Source of the DNA: Polytrichum commune
Lineage: Eukaryota; Streptophyta; Polytrichopsida; Polytrichales; Polytrichaceae
Reading direction: 5' to 3'
NCBI GenBank assembly: GCA_950295325.1
Contig: OX485803.1
Location: forward strand, 1,798,001 to 1,862,000
Length of the DNA: 64,000 nucleotides
Shown here: piece by piece, positions 28,561 through 40,226 of the stretch
Layout of the letters: each line of letters begins with the position of its first letter
Position numbering within the stretch: the stretch's first letter is position 1
Made by a program: the position numbers and the translations under genes
The notes under the pieces: model-generated
Database searches by the model: none
What the model was told of the DNA's origin: nothing
Seen by the model: the letters and a program-made list of their open reading frames with translations, nothing else

Positions 28561-30621
28561 TTAACAAGAATATTAAGTTAGTGGTAATTCACACACATAA
28601 TATATTGTTTTAATGATGGGTGCACCCCTTTGGTTATGGCTGCCAACTCTATACCGTTGGTTGTAGTACATGTTGTTGGCTTATGATTGTTGCATTTTGC
28701 CATTTGTATATGACAAGGTAAATGAGCGTAATGAATACGATAGTGGTAGAGAGGAAGAGGACGGATAATTTGTGTAATAATATATTAATTTCAACGTTTG
28801 TTTTGAATAATTGTCATTGGTGGACATTTGTTTTGTGTGAGCAATTTCCTCTTACACTTCCATCCATGCCAAAGACTTTAGTTTCTTCCTTGCAATATAC
28901 TTTAGAGCATGCTTGATAGATAAAATGTGTTAGCATTTGTGTTTTGAGTGTTTTTGAATGTTGAATCTAAGAACAACATTCAAATTAGTTTCTAAATCCT
29001 CGTTCTATGCTTGCGTTGTTGATATTAGAAGTAGAGTATGCCATTTCATATGGTTAACTGAAAATTGTTTGAACTCTGCATTCATATTATAATGCATGCA
29101 ATAGTTGTATTTTCAATCCTAAAATACCATGGTTATAGGATATTGTTACATGTATTTTCATATATTCTCTCTCTCCCTTGCCACTTAATGATCCCCACTT
29201 ACATGATAGCATTCCCATACTTCAATGATACAATCTTTTGATTTGATACTATATAGTTGTTGTGGTATCAATACATCATTACTAAATGCCATGCCAATGA
29301 AAGTCATATCATGATTTGTGTCTTGGACCTCTCATGGTATGTAGTGTCCTGGGGGGTGGACTCTTCATTGGAAACCTAATGACATGCGTGGGTCACTATG
29401 AAATTAAACCCCCTATATACAAGAAGTTTACAGAGAAAAACAAATGTATAAGTATTGATGCTATGCTAGAAAATGAACTCATGTATTTATACTAAGATTT
29501 TCAATTTAATGTGATATATGCCTCCACTACTTATACAAAAATATATATCATGAATTAAATAGGCCTTTATTACACATAGAATCCAAGATCACTTTCCAAT
29601 GAGAAAGTCCTCTTCATTCATAGCATGTCACTCAACGATTGTATCAAACAAACAAAGACAAAAGCACAATAGCTTAGCCACAATCTAGAGAGCATAATTC
29701 AAGGAAGCCCCATGAGTGCTCCAATAGCCTCTAGTTTGTTAAAATCTAGAACCCAAATTATGCAAACCCTAACAAAAACGTACATGCTTGTCATTGAGGA
29801 CTATGACCATATGACCAAAAAAAGGATGAAAACATCAATTGGATGAAACTAACACATCTTCTGTCAACTTTTTCTTTGAACATTAGGGGCCCCTTTTGTA
29901 CATTTACCTTTACTTCAAAAAAAATAATAACCATTTTAGATGTACACACTAGAAGAAAAACAATACCTCTCCCTTATGGATATTATGTATGCTAATGCAT
30001 CAAATAATACCCCTTCCTACACTCACGTTAGTTCGTGTGTGGTATAAAGAGTCCACCCTTGGGTGTAGTGTGGGTTGGTAAGTATTGTGCATCCACAATA
30101 TAATCCGTAATGGTTTTAGTGTGAATTCTTTGCTAATAGTGTGGCCCATGATATGTAATGTAATGTTAATCTCTAATCATGGCACGGTAATTTTTGGTTT
30201 GATGGTTTTTGGCACCCGCCAAATTGTATTCCACTAGTTTGGGCATGTGTTGTCTTGACATGTTGCACCCATGCATATGCTTTAATGTCCCGGACCATCC
30301 TACGGTGTCCATTCAACATGTTGTTGTCAACAACTAGCCTATTATAGCTTTGGAATGGTGACAACTTCGACGTTCACCCGTCCTCCACCGTATGTTACAT
30401 TGATACATGCAATTAGGTTGTTTTCGCAAATAGATTCCCTTTTTGCTTTGACTTTGAATCGCAAAAATAAAATTACATGGAACTTATAACTTTGTTTATT
30501 TATAGGTATAGAAATCACATTAATAACCCAATTTATATATTTTGCTATTGTAATAATAAATACTCAAAACAATGTGGAGTATTGATTGTTTAGTGTGCGG
30601 CAACCTAATTGCATATATCGG
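28561..30621. other. AT-rich intergenic DNA, no gene supported
   Basis: No open frame with family resemblance. Contains short pyrimidine runs and scattered low-complexity sequence only. Confidence 0.55.
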
Positions 30622-30975
30622 TGCACTTAGGGCCACGTCACAGACGAGTGAAGCATTGTGACCATGTAATTGTGAGGGCCATTGACTCTCATCCAAAGAC
30701 TATATTATCTCCCTAAGACCTTCAACTCAAACATGGTTTGCTGAAGTTTGCGTCAAATCTACCTCTTGAAAACGAACTTGTTGCAAATTCCAACATACCG
30801 TGAAACATTATCCATAGTTTACCATGTAGGAATCCATATAAAATTTCCATCCACGATAGTTTCGTTGGACCCTTTTTGCCTTCACCTTGTGGACGGTCCA
30901 GGCCTATTCGACCAATGAGAGATCTTATAATGCAACGGTCACGGGCCTTCAGTCTCGTGTGTGCAGTGGCCGGCT
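30622..30975. repeat. Dispersed repeat, short copy, upstream of aconitase
   Basis: Shares ordered landmarks with 50225-50750: TAGGGCCAC, GTGACCATG, AATTGTGA, a GTCAA..CTACCTC segment, ACCAATGAGAG, and a closing AATG/CAACGGTCACGGGC ... AGTGGCC. The shared part ends about 680 bp before the aconitase ATG, where the sequence becomes strongly GC-rich. The 50-kb copy contains extra internal DNA. Confidence 0.7.
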
Positions 30976-31658
30976 CTCAGAAGTGCCACCCGGCAAGGAG
31001 GGCAAGGAAGGGGGAGGGAGGGGAAAAAGCCCAGGCTGCCACGTAGGCGCGCGTGCGACTCGGTGGGAATCAGGATCTTCACCGCAGTCGTTGCGTGCGA
31101 CGCGGCTGCCCTGTCCAAGCCAGCATGAGGTCGGGAGGGCGAAAAGAGGAACCGGGAGTCCCGTTTCTGTCCCGAGTGGTCCCAAAGGACATGTGCGACG
31201 GCTCAAGCGTACACACAACAGGCAGGCCGCCAAATGGCACAAGAACAAGCAACGCAAGCGACCACGGAGAGACTGCTCTCTCGCTCTCGCTCTCGCTCGC
31301 GCTCCCTCTCTCGAAAACCTCGGATAGTGGAAGAGGCCAGCAACTTCGAGACCAAGAGAAGGAAGGGGCGTGCACGCCCCGACCACATTCAACAATTTCC
31401 TTTCTGGTCGCTCGTCCAGTGACGTGCGGGAAACTCACCAATCTAACGCTCAGATAGATGGGTTCCAATCCATTCTCTCAATCAGTCAACGCTCTCTACG
31501 AAATTCCCCTTCTTAGATACCTAGCTAGAGCGCAAAACGGCGCGGTGCGGTGATGTGATAGAGGAGGCGATGAGGTGATCCCATCCCCTTTTCCTTACCC
31601 TTGTCCTTGTCCTTGCCGCCAATCCTTGTATGCCACATCACCACCCACCACCGTCAGA
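30976..31658 (+). promoter_or_regulatory. GC-rich proximal region and 5' leader of the aconitase gene
   Basis: An abrupt rise in GC content between the dispersed repeat and the first ATG. A pyrimidine-rich (CT)n/CTCG patch at about 31273-31316 resembles plant core-promoter Y patches. No clear TATA box is seen. An upstream ATG at 31630 opens an 18-codon frame that ends at 31686, overlapping the main ATG at 31659, so it could lower initiation. The many overlapping frames on both strands here are composition artefacts. Confidence 0.45.
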
Positions 31659-34600
31659 ATGCTCATCCTTACGGCATCGCATGTGATCCATGCCGCGCGA
31701 TCTCCCAGCGCGGCGGTGATGATGCAAGTGGCCCCCGCCGCTGCGGCTACCACGCTCCTGTCGCGCACTTTTGGTTCCCGGGCGTGTGCGGCACCAGCTT
31801 TTGGTGCGGCGGGCTTGACTCGCGCTGGAGTAGCGTCGTTGCTCAAGGAATTCGGTGTGCGATCCTCCGCGCAGGCGCATTCTAGAGCAGGGGCGGAATT
31901 CGGTGGAGGAGCTAGGTTGTCGCGCAGCTTAACGGCTGCTGCCAGTTCTGTGTCTTCTTTGGATAGCATCAAGGGCGTGGGATCCAAACAACACCACCGG
32001 ATAGTGTACCCGGCCGCTGCGTCTGCTAGTCTGCTACCTGTTGGTGCAAGAATGGCGTCCTCTCAGGGTATTAAATTTGTGATGATTCCGTTTTTTTGGT
32101 CTTGATTCCACATACCTTAGGGATGGATGTTTTTTTATTAAGTGGACATTGGCATTATAAGGGAGCAGGCAATGGCAGGGGTTGTGAATTGATGTGTTTA
32201 ATTGTGTTGTTTCGCGGATTGCTAGTTTCTCCGGGATTGGTGATTTGCAGTTTTAGACTTGCTGCCGTTGGGGAATTTGGTATGTAGTAAAGATGCTTCC
32301 CAGGGGTGTAGGATGGCCTGATGGTGTCTATGGTCAACGAGGTTTGTGGACAATGGTCAATTTAATTACATGTTTGATTTTCTAGAGTGGATGGTTTTCT
32401 TGATTTTTTTTGAATGGACATTGGCATTACATGGGGGTAGGCAATGGCAGAGGTTGTGAATTGATGTGTTTGCATATGTTGTCTCGCGGATTGCTAGTTT
32501 CTCCGGGCTTGGTGATTTATATGGTAACCGGCAGTTTTAGACTTGCTGCCCTTGTGGAACCCAGTTTCTAGTAGAGATGCTTCCCAGGGGTGCTGGATGA
32601 CTGTCTACGAGTGTTGTGGACAACGGTCATTTGAATATGTTAGTGGTGATTGTACCTGGACTTTTGGATTTTTGGAATGTGATACTTTGGGTACTGACTA
32701 GACTGTCGTGTCTCCATGGCAGCATCCGAGAATCCTTTCTCGAGCCTTGTCACCGAGCTGCCAAAGCCAGAGGGTGGTAGTTATGGAAAATACTACAGCC
32801 TCACGAAATTGAATGACCCCAGACTTGGTAAGTGTGAGAAGTTAAATGTGATTTTGAAAGAATATTGGAACTGGAAGAATTGTGCTTTTAGGATGGAGGT
32901 CTTCTTTAGCTTCCCACGTATTTTATTTAAGTAGTGGATGCTTCAGAAGCTGTAAAGAAGAATTCGAGTTTGAAAATATTGAGATGTGGTTTGGTAGTTT
33001 TCAAAGTTTGTGCATTGGATTATTATGGACTGTGTATGCGGATCTTTTGTTTCCATTCCGTGGCCTCCTTACTTACTGAATTGCTTGCTTGATTGGCCTT
33101 GTAGAGTCATTGCCCTACTCCATTCGATATTTGTTGGAGGCTGCGATTCGCAATTGTGATGGTTTTCAGGTCTCGAAAGAAGACGTGGAGAAGATTTTGG
33201 ACTGGGTGAAGACATCTCCCAAACAAGTTGAAATCCCTTTCAAGCCTGCTCGAGTCATTCTACAGGTATTTTAGTTTGATCATTTTCCTCTCCTTTTGAG
33301 ATACTGTTGGTTAGAGGGAAGGGAAGTGGTTCATCCAGAAACAATTTGCATTATTAGTTCTCAGCATATGTGGTTAATTGCTGTGTAGTTGATCTCCCCC
33401 CATGCATTCAATTTGTTGGAAACAAATTATATAACAAACTTGTGACATTTTAAAAATGTCCTTCAAGTATCTTATTGACACATGTATGGGTTGCAGGACT
33501 TCACTGGGGTACCTGCAGTGGTTGATCTGGCTGCGATGCGTGATGCCATCACACGCCTGGGAGGTGACCCAGAGAAGATTAATCCCTTGGTAAGTCGGGA
33601 GTTACCACTGAGTTTGTTATGGAGGTTGTCTAGATATGTATTGGTTATGTCTACTTGTAGTCATATTTAATATGCGAATTACGGCAGAGGGTTTGGGGGA
33701 TTGTGTGATTGTGTGATATGGAAGAAATGAGAATATTCACTAGCTCAACTGTTTATCAGCAGCTTATATATACTCTGCTAATAAAATTGCTTGTCTTATC
33801 AACAGGTCCCAGTAGACTTGGTCATCGATCATTCAGTGCAGGTTGATGTTGCACGATCAGCCCATGCACTCCAGTCTAACATGGAATTGGAGTTCAGTCG
33901 CAACAAGGAACGATTTGCTTTCTTGAAATGGGGAGCTAAAGCTTTCAAGAATATGCTTGTGGTTCCACCTGGCTCTGGCATTGTTCACCAGGTTAGTTTT
34001 TATTTTGATTAAATAATGAATCAGCTGTCATGAAGTGCATATTGGTTGGAATTACCTGAAGTTTTGCAGAAGTGTATGTGATGATTTGTATTGCAACTTT
34101 CAGGTGAACTTGGAATATCTGGCTCGAGTGGTTTTCAACAGCAATGGTGTTCTTTACCCCGACACATTGGTGGGAACAGATTCGCACACAACTATGGTAG
34201 ATGGGCTTGGTGTTGCAGGTTGGGGAGTGGGAGGAATTGAAGCTGAGGCAGCCATGCTTGGGCAAGTAAGTATTCCTCAGAAAATGTTAGGGTTTCTCTA
34301 GCTGACCATCAATATTGGAAGAAATGGGAAGATATCATGGAGGTTTTACTTCACTTTCCTTGCTGTCTTGCAGCCTATGAGCATGGTCCTCCCAGGCGTT
34401 GTGGGGTTCAAGCTGACTGGCAAGCTAAGGACAGGAGTTACGGCTACAGATCTAGTGCTGACAGTCACTCAGATACTGAGGAAGTTTGGTGTGGTTGGGA
34501 AGTTTGTGGAATTCTATGGTAAGCAGTGGCTCAACCAGATTCACTTGCTGCTGTGCATTTCCAGAAGCTTCATATAGAGCTCAAGTTTGTGACTTTTTTA

Positions 34601-37600
34601 ACCTACATGAAGCTGTGATGGCCCTTCTGTAGGAAAGGGAATGTCGGAATTGACACTTGCTGATCGGGCCACAATTGCAAATATGTCTCCGGAGTATGGT
34701 GCCACCATGGGATTCTTCCCTGTTGATCGTGTTACACTGCAATATCTGAGGATGACTGGTCGGGATGAGAAGAGGGTAAACAAGTGCACTCTTTTGAAGT
34801 TTTGAATTGCAGACATCATCTAGTATAAAAATCGGCAACTGAAGATTTTTTGATATTTAGGAGGGATGTGAATTTCTTCAGTGGTTGGATTCTAGAGTAA
34901 GTTCTGATCAGAGTCGTTTTGAACAGGTTGAAGAAATTGAAGCTTACTTGCGGGCGAATGACTTGTTCATTGACCACGATGCGGTAGGTTACATGAACCT
35001 TTGTATGATACACCATTGGCTGTATTGCAATGTGAGGGCCTTAAAAACAAGGCGATGAGCTGGTTGCTGCACATGGTGTGATAATTTTATGACCGTTGTT
35101 TCTTGCTTTCTAGGTTTTGTGATACAGATTGTCTCCAATCTGGTTGTTCGATAGAAGCTATAATCCAGTATTATGTTTTCAAAGATTGAGATTTCGTGGT
35201 CTTTTCTGTGCAACAGCCTCAAAAAGATTGCACATATTCTTCATACCTGGAGTTGGACCTTGACACAGTGGAGCCATGTGTCTCCGGACCCAAGAGGTTA
35301 GTGTCATCAAATGCAGTTGCATTTGACATTACTACATGACTGTCTGGGTCCAAGTGGGGGAGGGGGGGGAGGTGACTACCTTTTGAATCTGACTGGTGAG
35401 CTTGATGGAGATTGGTATTGACAAAATAGTTGGTGTGAGTTAACATGTAACTTGGTTTGGTCGTACTGGGGTGCAGACCACATGATCGGGTGACTCTCAA
35501 GGACATGAAGGCTGATTGGCAGTCTTGTTTGGATAACAAGGTTGGCTTCAAGGTAAGGAACTCCAGCTGGATGCTATCTGCTTAAAGCTAATTAAATGCT
35601 CAGTCGCATGGTACCGTAAAGAATAGTTATGGATTTGTGGGCTCATGGATGATTCAAGTTTTGTACAACTGACAACTCTGGGGTCTGGTCTTTCTAGGGC
35701 TTTGCTATTCCCAAAGATGAACAAGACAAGGTTGGAAAGTTCACGTTTGAAGGTCGGCCAGCAGAATTGAGACATGGCAGTGTTGTCATTGCTGCCATTA
35801 CAAGTTGCACCAACACCTCCAACCCAAGTGTCATGCTTGGTGCAGGATTGGTTGCCAGAAAAGCAACTGATCTTGGATTGAAGGTTAGTTGATGGATTGG
35901 AATGAAGTTTTCTATCGCTTTGGAAATTTGGAAGAACTTGGCTCAGACTGTTTCTCTGTATTTTTTCAATGATTCAGCTCTGTTTATTCTAGTGAGTAAA
36001 AGATTGGTATGATATAAATAGTCATGTCAAATCATTGGCATGGCTATGATATGAAACTCCCCTACAGCTGTGGATTCTAGACTTTTTAAAAACCTGTGGC
36101 TGGTTTGACAGGTGAAACCTTGGGTTAAGACCAGCCTTGCACCCGGCTCAGGTGTGGTCACTAAATATCTCCTTAAAAGGTACCTCTATAACCGCACATT
36201 GTCCTCTGTGCTTTGACTTACTCGGAAAACCTTCAAAGCTAGTTGATTTCTTTGCATTTGTAGCTGGAGAACTGGAAGTTGTTGTTTCACCTACCAAATA
36301 TCATACGATGTGTTCAGTCTTCAGGTGTTTTCATTTGTTTCTTTGTTATGAAGCTATCATTATCGATATTGACAGTGACAATTGGCTTGATATGGCAGTG
36401 GCTTGAACAAGTATCTTGATGAGCAAGGCTTTAGTTTGGTTGGTTATGGTTGCACAACATGCATTGGCAATTCAGGAGAACTCCATGAAGATGTTGCTGA
36501 GGCTATTGCAGCAAACGGTATTCACTTACTGTTGTAGCTCCCATCAATGTCCTCAATTTTTGCTTGTTTGTAATGGCATAATCAATCAATATGGCAGGGG
36601 CATAACACAGGGGATTTGACGAGTTACTTTTTTGTTAATTACTGAAGCAGTATCTAAGTTCTCAAAGTATATACTCCCATTACATTTCTCACTAACTGAA
36701 AGTGCTATTGTGAATATTTGCAGATGTCATTGCTGCTGCTGTACTCTCTGGCAACCGGAACTTTGAGGGTCGTGTCCATCCGTTGACTCGTGCCAACTAC
36801 CTTGCTTCACCACCTTTGGTGGTAGCATTTGCACTTGCTGGAACGGTATGAACTTTACAGTTTTTGTGCATGTTTGTGTTACAAAAATCCACATTATGCT
36901 GCTGTTAAGATTGATCAGCTAGTGGTTTCTATTGTGAGTTGGATTCCAATTGGGGTTTTTGTTTACAGGTGAACATTGACTTTGAGAAGGAGCCTATTGG
37001 AGTTGGCAAGGATGGACAGAACGTCTTTCTGAGGGACATCTGGCCCACTAATGACGAAGTTGCCGCTGTAAGCCTTCATAACCAGAATTTTTGTTTCAGT
37101 ATATGTGTTATGACCACATTCACCCAAATTGGAACTGGATCAGGGGTTCAGCATTAAGTTAAATGTTGTTGGGGTACTTGCTGGAAGAGCTGCTTTGGAT
37201 TGATACTTGGCCTATTGTGCAGGTGGTTCAACAATCAGTGCTACCAGAGATGTTCCAGTCTACGTACAAGGCCATCACAGAAGGCAATGAAATGTGGAAC
37301 CACTTGGAGGCTCCAGAAGGAGCCCAATATGCCTGGGATCCTAAGTCTACCTATGTTCATAACCCTCCCTTCTTCAAGACCATGACCAAGGATCCTCCAG
37401 GTGTGCGTAGTGTTAAGGATGCATACTGCCTACTGAAATTCGGAGATAGTATCACAACAGATCATATCTCACCAGCTGGCAACATCAGCAAAGATAGCCC
37501 TGCTGCAAAGTATTTGATGGAACATGGAGTGGAAAGGAAAGACTTCAACTCCTATGGAAGTAGGCGTGGTAATGACGAAGTCATGGCAAGAGGGACATTT

Positions 37601-38442
37601 GCCAACATTCGCATTGTGAACAAGTTTCTGGAAGGTGAAGTTGGACCAAAGACATTGCATGTGCCAACAAAGGAGAAGGGTTTCATCTATGACATTGCAA
37701 CAGTAAGCTATCCATTCAGACCTGATAACTGTCGGCTTGATATTGAGATTGCATACATTCTGTTTGATGTCAGGTGTATACAGTCTTGCTCATTTTCAAG
37801 ATCCTGAATAGTCAGAATCTTGTCTCTTGCAGAAATACAAGAATGATGGTCATGATATGATCATTCTTGCGGGAGCAGAATATGGAAGTGGCAGCTCTCG
37901 AGATTGGGCTGCTAAGGGTCCATACTTGCAGGTAATGAAACGTCGGCATAGCCTTGCAAGTCCCTCAAATCAGACTTAAGGTTGCTTGAAAGTATGTTCA
38001 TATCTTACAGATTTGCAGCAAGAACCTTGTTTTTGTCGGCGTCTTCTTTTGCAATCCTTATACAAGTGATGCGTTCTACGTAATTTTGTTTGGTAAAATT
38101 ACTTGCCTGATGTGAAATCCCGTGTTCCTGTAGGGTGTGAAAGCTGTGATTGCCAAGAGCTTTGAGCGCATCCATCGTAGCAACCTTGTGGGTATGGGAC
38201 TGATCCCTCTCTGCTTCAAGGAAGGTGAAGATGCTGAAAGCTTGGGTTTAACTGGTTATGAGAGGTTCAGCATAGAGATGCCAGATCCCAAGGACATCAA
38301 GCCCGGCATGGACATAGTGGTGAAGACTGATGCCAACAAGGAGTTCACATGTGTTCTTCGGTTTGACACACAGGTGGAGTTAACGTACTTTCTACATGGA
38401 GGCATCCTACAGTATGTGCTTCGCCAGCTGCTACACAAGTAG
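31659..38442 (+). CDS. ACO: Aconitate hydratase (aconitase), complete, 19 exons
   Basis: Isomerises citrate to isocitrate via cis-aconitate (TCA cycle, glyoxylate and cytosolic citrate metabolism) with a [4Fe-4S] cluster. Exons: 31659-32067, 32723-32827, 33105-33265, 33497-33589, 33806-33991, 34104-34265, 34374-34518, 34633-34775, 34927-34983, 35217-35296, 35477-35552, 35698-35883, 36112-36179, 36399-36517, 36724-36845, 36969-37067, 37223-37702, 37833-37931, 38134-38442. Total 3099 bp, exactly 1033 codons with the TAG. The first about 130 residues are Ala/Ser/Arg-rich with few acids, as in a mitochondrial presequence. Then comes ASENPFSS and the body: [25 protein letters not shown] and [10 protein letters not shown] (cluster cysteines), [37 protein letters not shown] and [14 protein letters not shown] (substrate-binding Arg/Ser). 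The swivel domain is complete to a C-terminal Lys. No lesions seen. Confidence 0.97.
32102..32640. repeat. About 270-bp tandem duplication filling aconitase intron 1
   Basis: Two copies, about 32102-32376 and 32377-32640, share GGACATTGGCATTA, GGCAATGGCAG, GTTGTGAATTGATGTGTTT, CGGATTGCTAGTTTCTCCGG, GCAGTTTTAGACTTGCTGCC and GATGCTTCCCAGGGGTG. They take up most of the 655-bp intron. Copy 2 lies about 75 bp before the ATG that overlaps the exon-2 acceptor. Confidence 0.9.
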
Positions 38443-39308
38443 ACATGTGTTTGGCATTGCAGTTGACATCACTGACATGTCCTTTTCTTACTTAGACAAG
38501 GAGCAGGATAATAACCTTGGAGAGGGTCATCTCAACGATCCTTTGGGATACATAGCCTAGAGTGAACCTCTTTGGCACATTAATCTCTGGGTCTGCCTGG
38601 GTATGTTCAGATGTTTTCAAGCCCACTTTGTGGAACCAATTGCTCTGAAGGCATTGGAGAACCCGTGCTCAACACAACATATACATATGCTGAGCTTTCT
38701 TTGAAATGTATAAGATAAGCGGGCCTTAAATGGACGCTTTCCTCTTTGGACCCACTTCTTGTAAGATGCGAAACATGCAATTAGTGCGAGAATTATTGCT
38801 AATTCTAAATCTTGTCCGTAGCCATTTTCGGAGCTCATCTGTTGGAGCTATGAGGCTTCATATTATGAGTACTCACATATAGAAAGGCTGAACTCAGTGA
38901 TGTTGATTTTTAGCTAGGAAGAGCCTATGAAAGGAAAGGTACAAAAGTAACACTGTTCAAGTTGCTTCCTTAACTATATGTAAAGAATGTGCATTGTGTG
39001 AAGATTGAATTGAATATGGAGTGACTCTGTAACTACCTGTGGTCTGGTGAAAACCAACTTGTTGCGACACCACTGGCAATGGCAACTGGGATTTTTTTTT
39101 TGGGGTAAGAGTGGTATTTTGTGTAGTAACCAAGATATGGTGTCATAGTGTATGGCACGTGCAGTGTTTTTTGTGCCACAAAATATATCATGTTATGCTA
39201 GTATGAGTTTCGGTGTTTCCTAGGGGCCATTAGCAATTTGGGGTGACAAGAAACTACTTAAGAGGGCGGCACATAATATAGAATTGTGATTCTAGGTAAA
39301 AAAATGAC
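38443..39308. other. 3' untranslated and flanking DNA of aconitase
   Basis: No further coding sequence. Polyadenylation is likely in 38.7-39.0 kb, but no single signal is decisive. The copia gag remnant starts at 39309. I looked for a 5' LTR here matching the DNA after 43.6 kb and found none. Confidence 0.5.
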
Positions 39309-40205
39309 ACAGATGGAAAAATTAAGTTTTCCTCCCCTCACAATTGATGAGGAAAACTACTTAACTTGGGCTCTTGATGCCAAATTGCATCTACAAGTGC
39401 GTGGCTTTGCTCATAAATTGAGGAATTGTCTTTACAAATTCTTATAGAACATTTTGTCGCGACGTCAAGTTGTGCTTGTGGGCAACACTTCAAAGTCGGT
39501 TTAATCACCAACAAACAATATTTTTATTAAAGGTTTGCTATGGTTGGATACATCTTCAAGTACAAGATTATCCAACCATATGCAAGTATAATATTGAGAT
39601 GTAAAAGATAGCAATTCAGCTTTTTTTTTTGGTAGTGAATCAATTTACGATACACAAATTATAGAGAAGATTCTATCTAAGTTTCATAATGCCACATATT
39701 GTATTGGCTTAGTAATATCAAAACTTTTTTTTTTGGTAGTGAATCAATTTACGACACACAAATTATAGAGAAGATTCTATCTAAGTTTCATAATGCCACA
39801 TATTGTATTGGCTTAGTAATATCAAAACATGTGTTATATGAAATATTCTTATTGGTTGAGAAGCAAAATGAACTCTTGTTGATGAACCATGACGAACGAC
39901 CTATTAGAACGCCTCCCATGCAAAATCACGTAACACGGGTGTCCACAACGCAGTTCAAGTCTCAAAGATTGCAAAGAAAGACTAAACCCGGAGAAAAAAT
40001 GTCAAATACCAACACAAAAGGAACCTCAACAAGAACATAAGTGTCACATTTCACAACTTTCACAAAAACACCATTGTGTTGGGCCTTCACCCACATGAAA
40101 CACAAGTACAGAAACTCATACTTGTTTCAAATGTGCAACTAAGGATCATATTGCCAAGAATTGTAGAACAACCCCTCACCTTGTAAAACTTTACATGGTG
40201 CATGG
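39309..40205 (+). pseudogene. Ty1/copia gag remnant with CCHC zinc knuckle
   Basis: From ATG 39309 the frame begins MEKLSFPPLTIDEENYLTWA, the copia gag opening (the x-L-x-G/E-x-NY-x-x-W pattern). After shifts and an internal 104-bp duplication it continues as KFHNATYCI and ends with the zinc knuckle TCFKCATKDHIAKNC near 40110-40155. The CCHC spacing Cys-x2-Cys-x4-His-x4-Cys is intact although the frame is not. It forms one element with the RT region at 41.47-43.56 kb. Confidence 0.75.
39631..39838. repeat. 104-bp tandem duplication inside copia gag
   Basis: Copies 39631-39734 and 39735-39838, each starting GGTAGTGAATCAATTTACGA, differ at only one or two bases. The duplication must postdate insertion of the element. 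A T run precedes each copy. Confidence 0.95.
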
Positions 40206-40226
40206 TTTAGGGTTTAGGGTTTAAGG
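40204..40226. repeat. Short interstitial telomere-like run
   Basis: About three units of the plant telomere motif TTTAGGG (GGTTTAGGGTTTAGGGTTTA) at the end of the copia gag remnant. It is too short to be a telomere and may be chance or a repair scar. Confidence 0.6.

Noticed and set aside
30887-31468. Several overlapping 60-150 codon frames on both strands
   Set aside because: GC-rich promoter/leader DNA yields open frames in all phases; none has a domain or splice context.
40204-40226. Possible telomeric sequence
   Set aside because: Only about three TTTAGGG units inside a retrotransposon remnant; no sign of a chromosome end.
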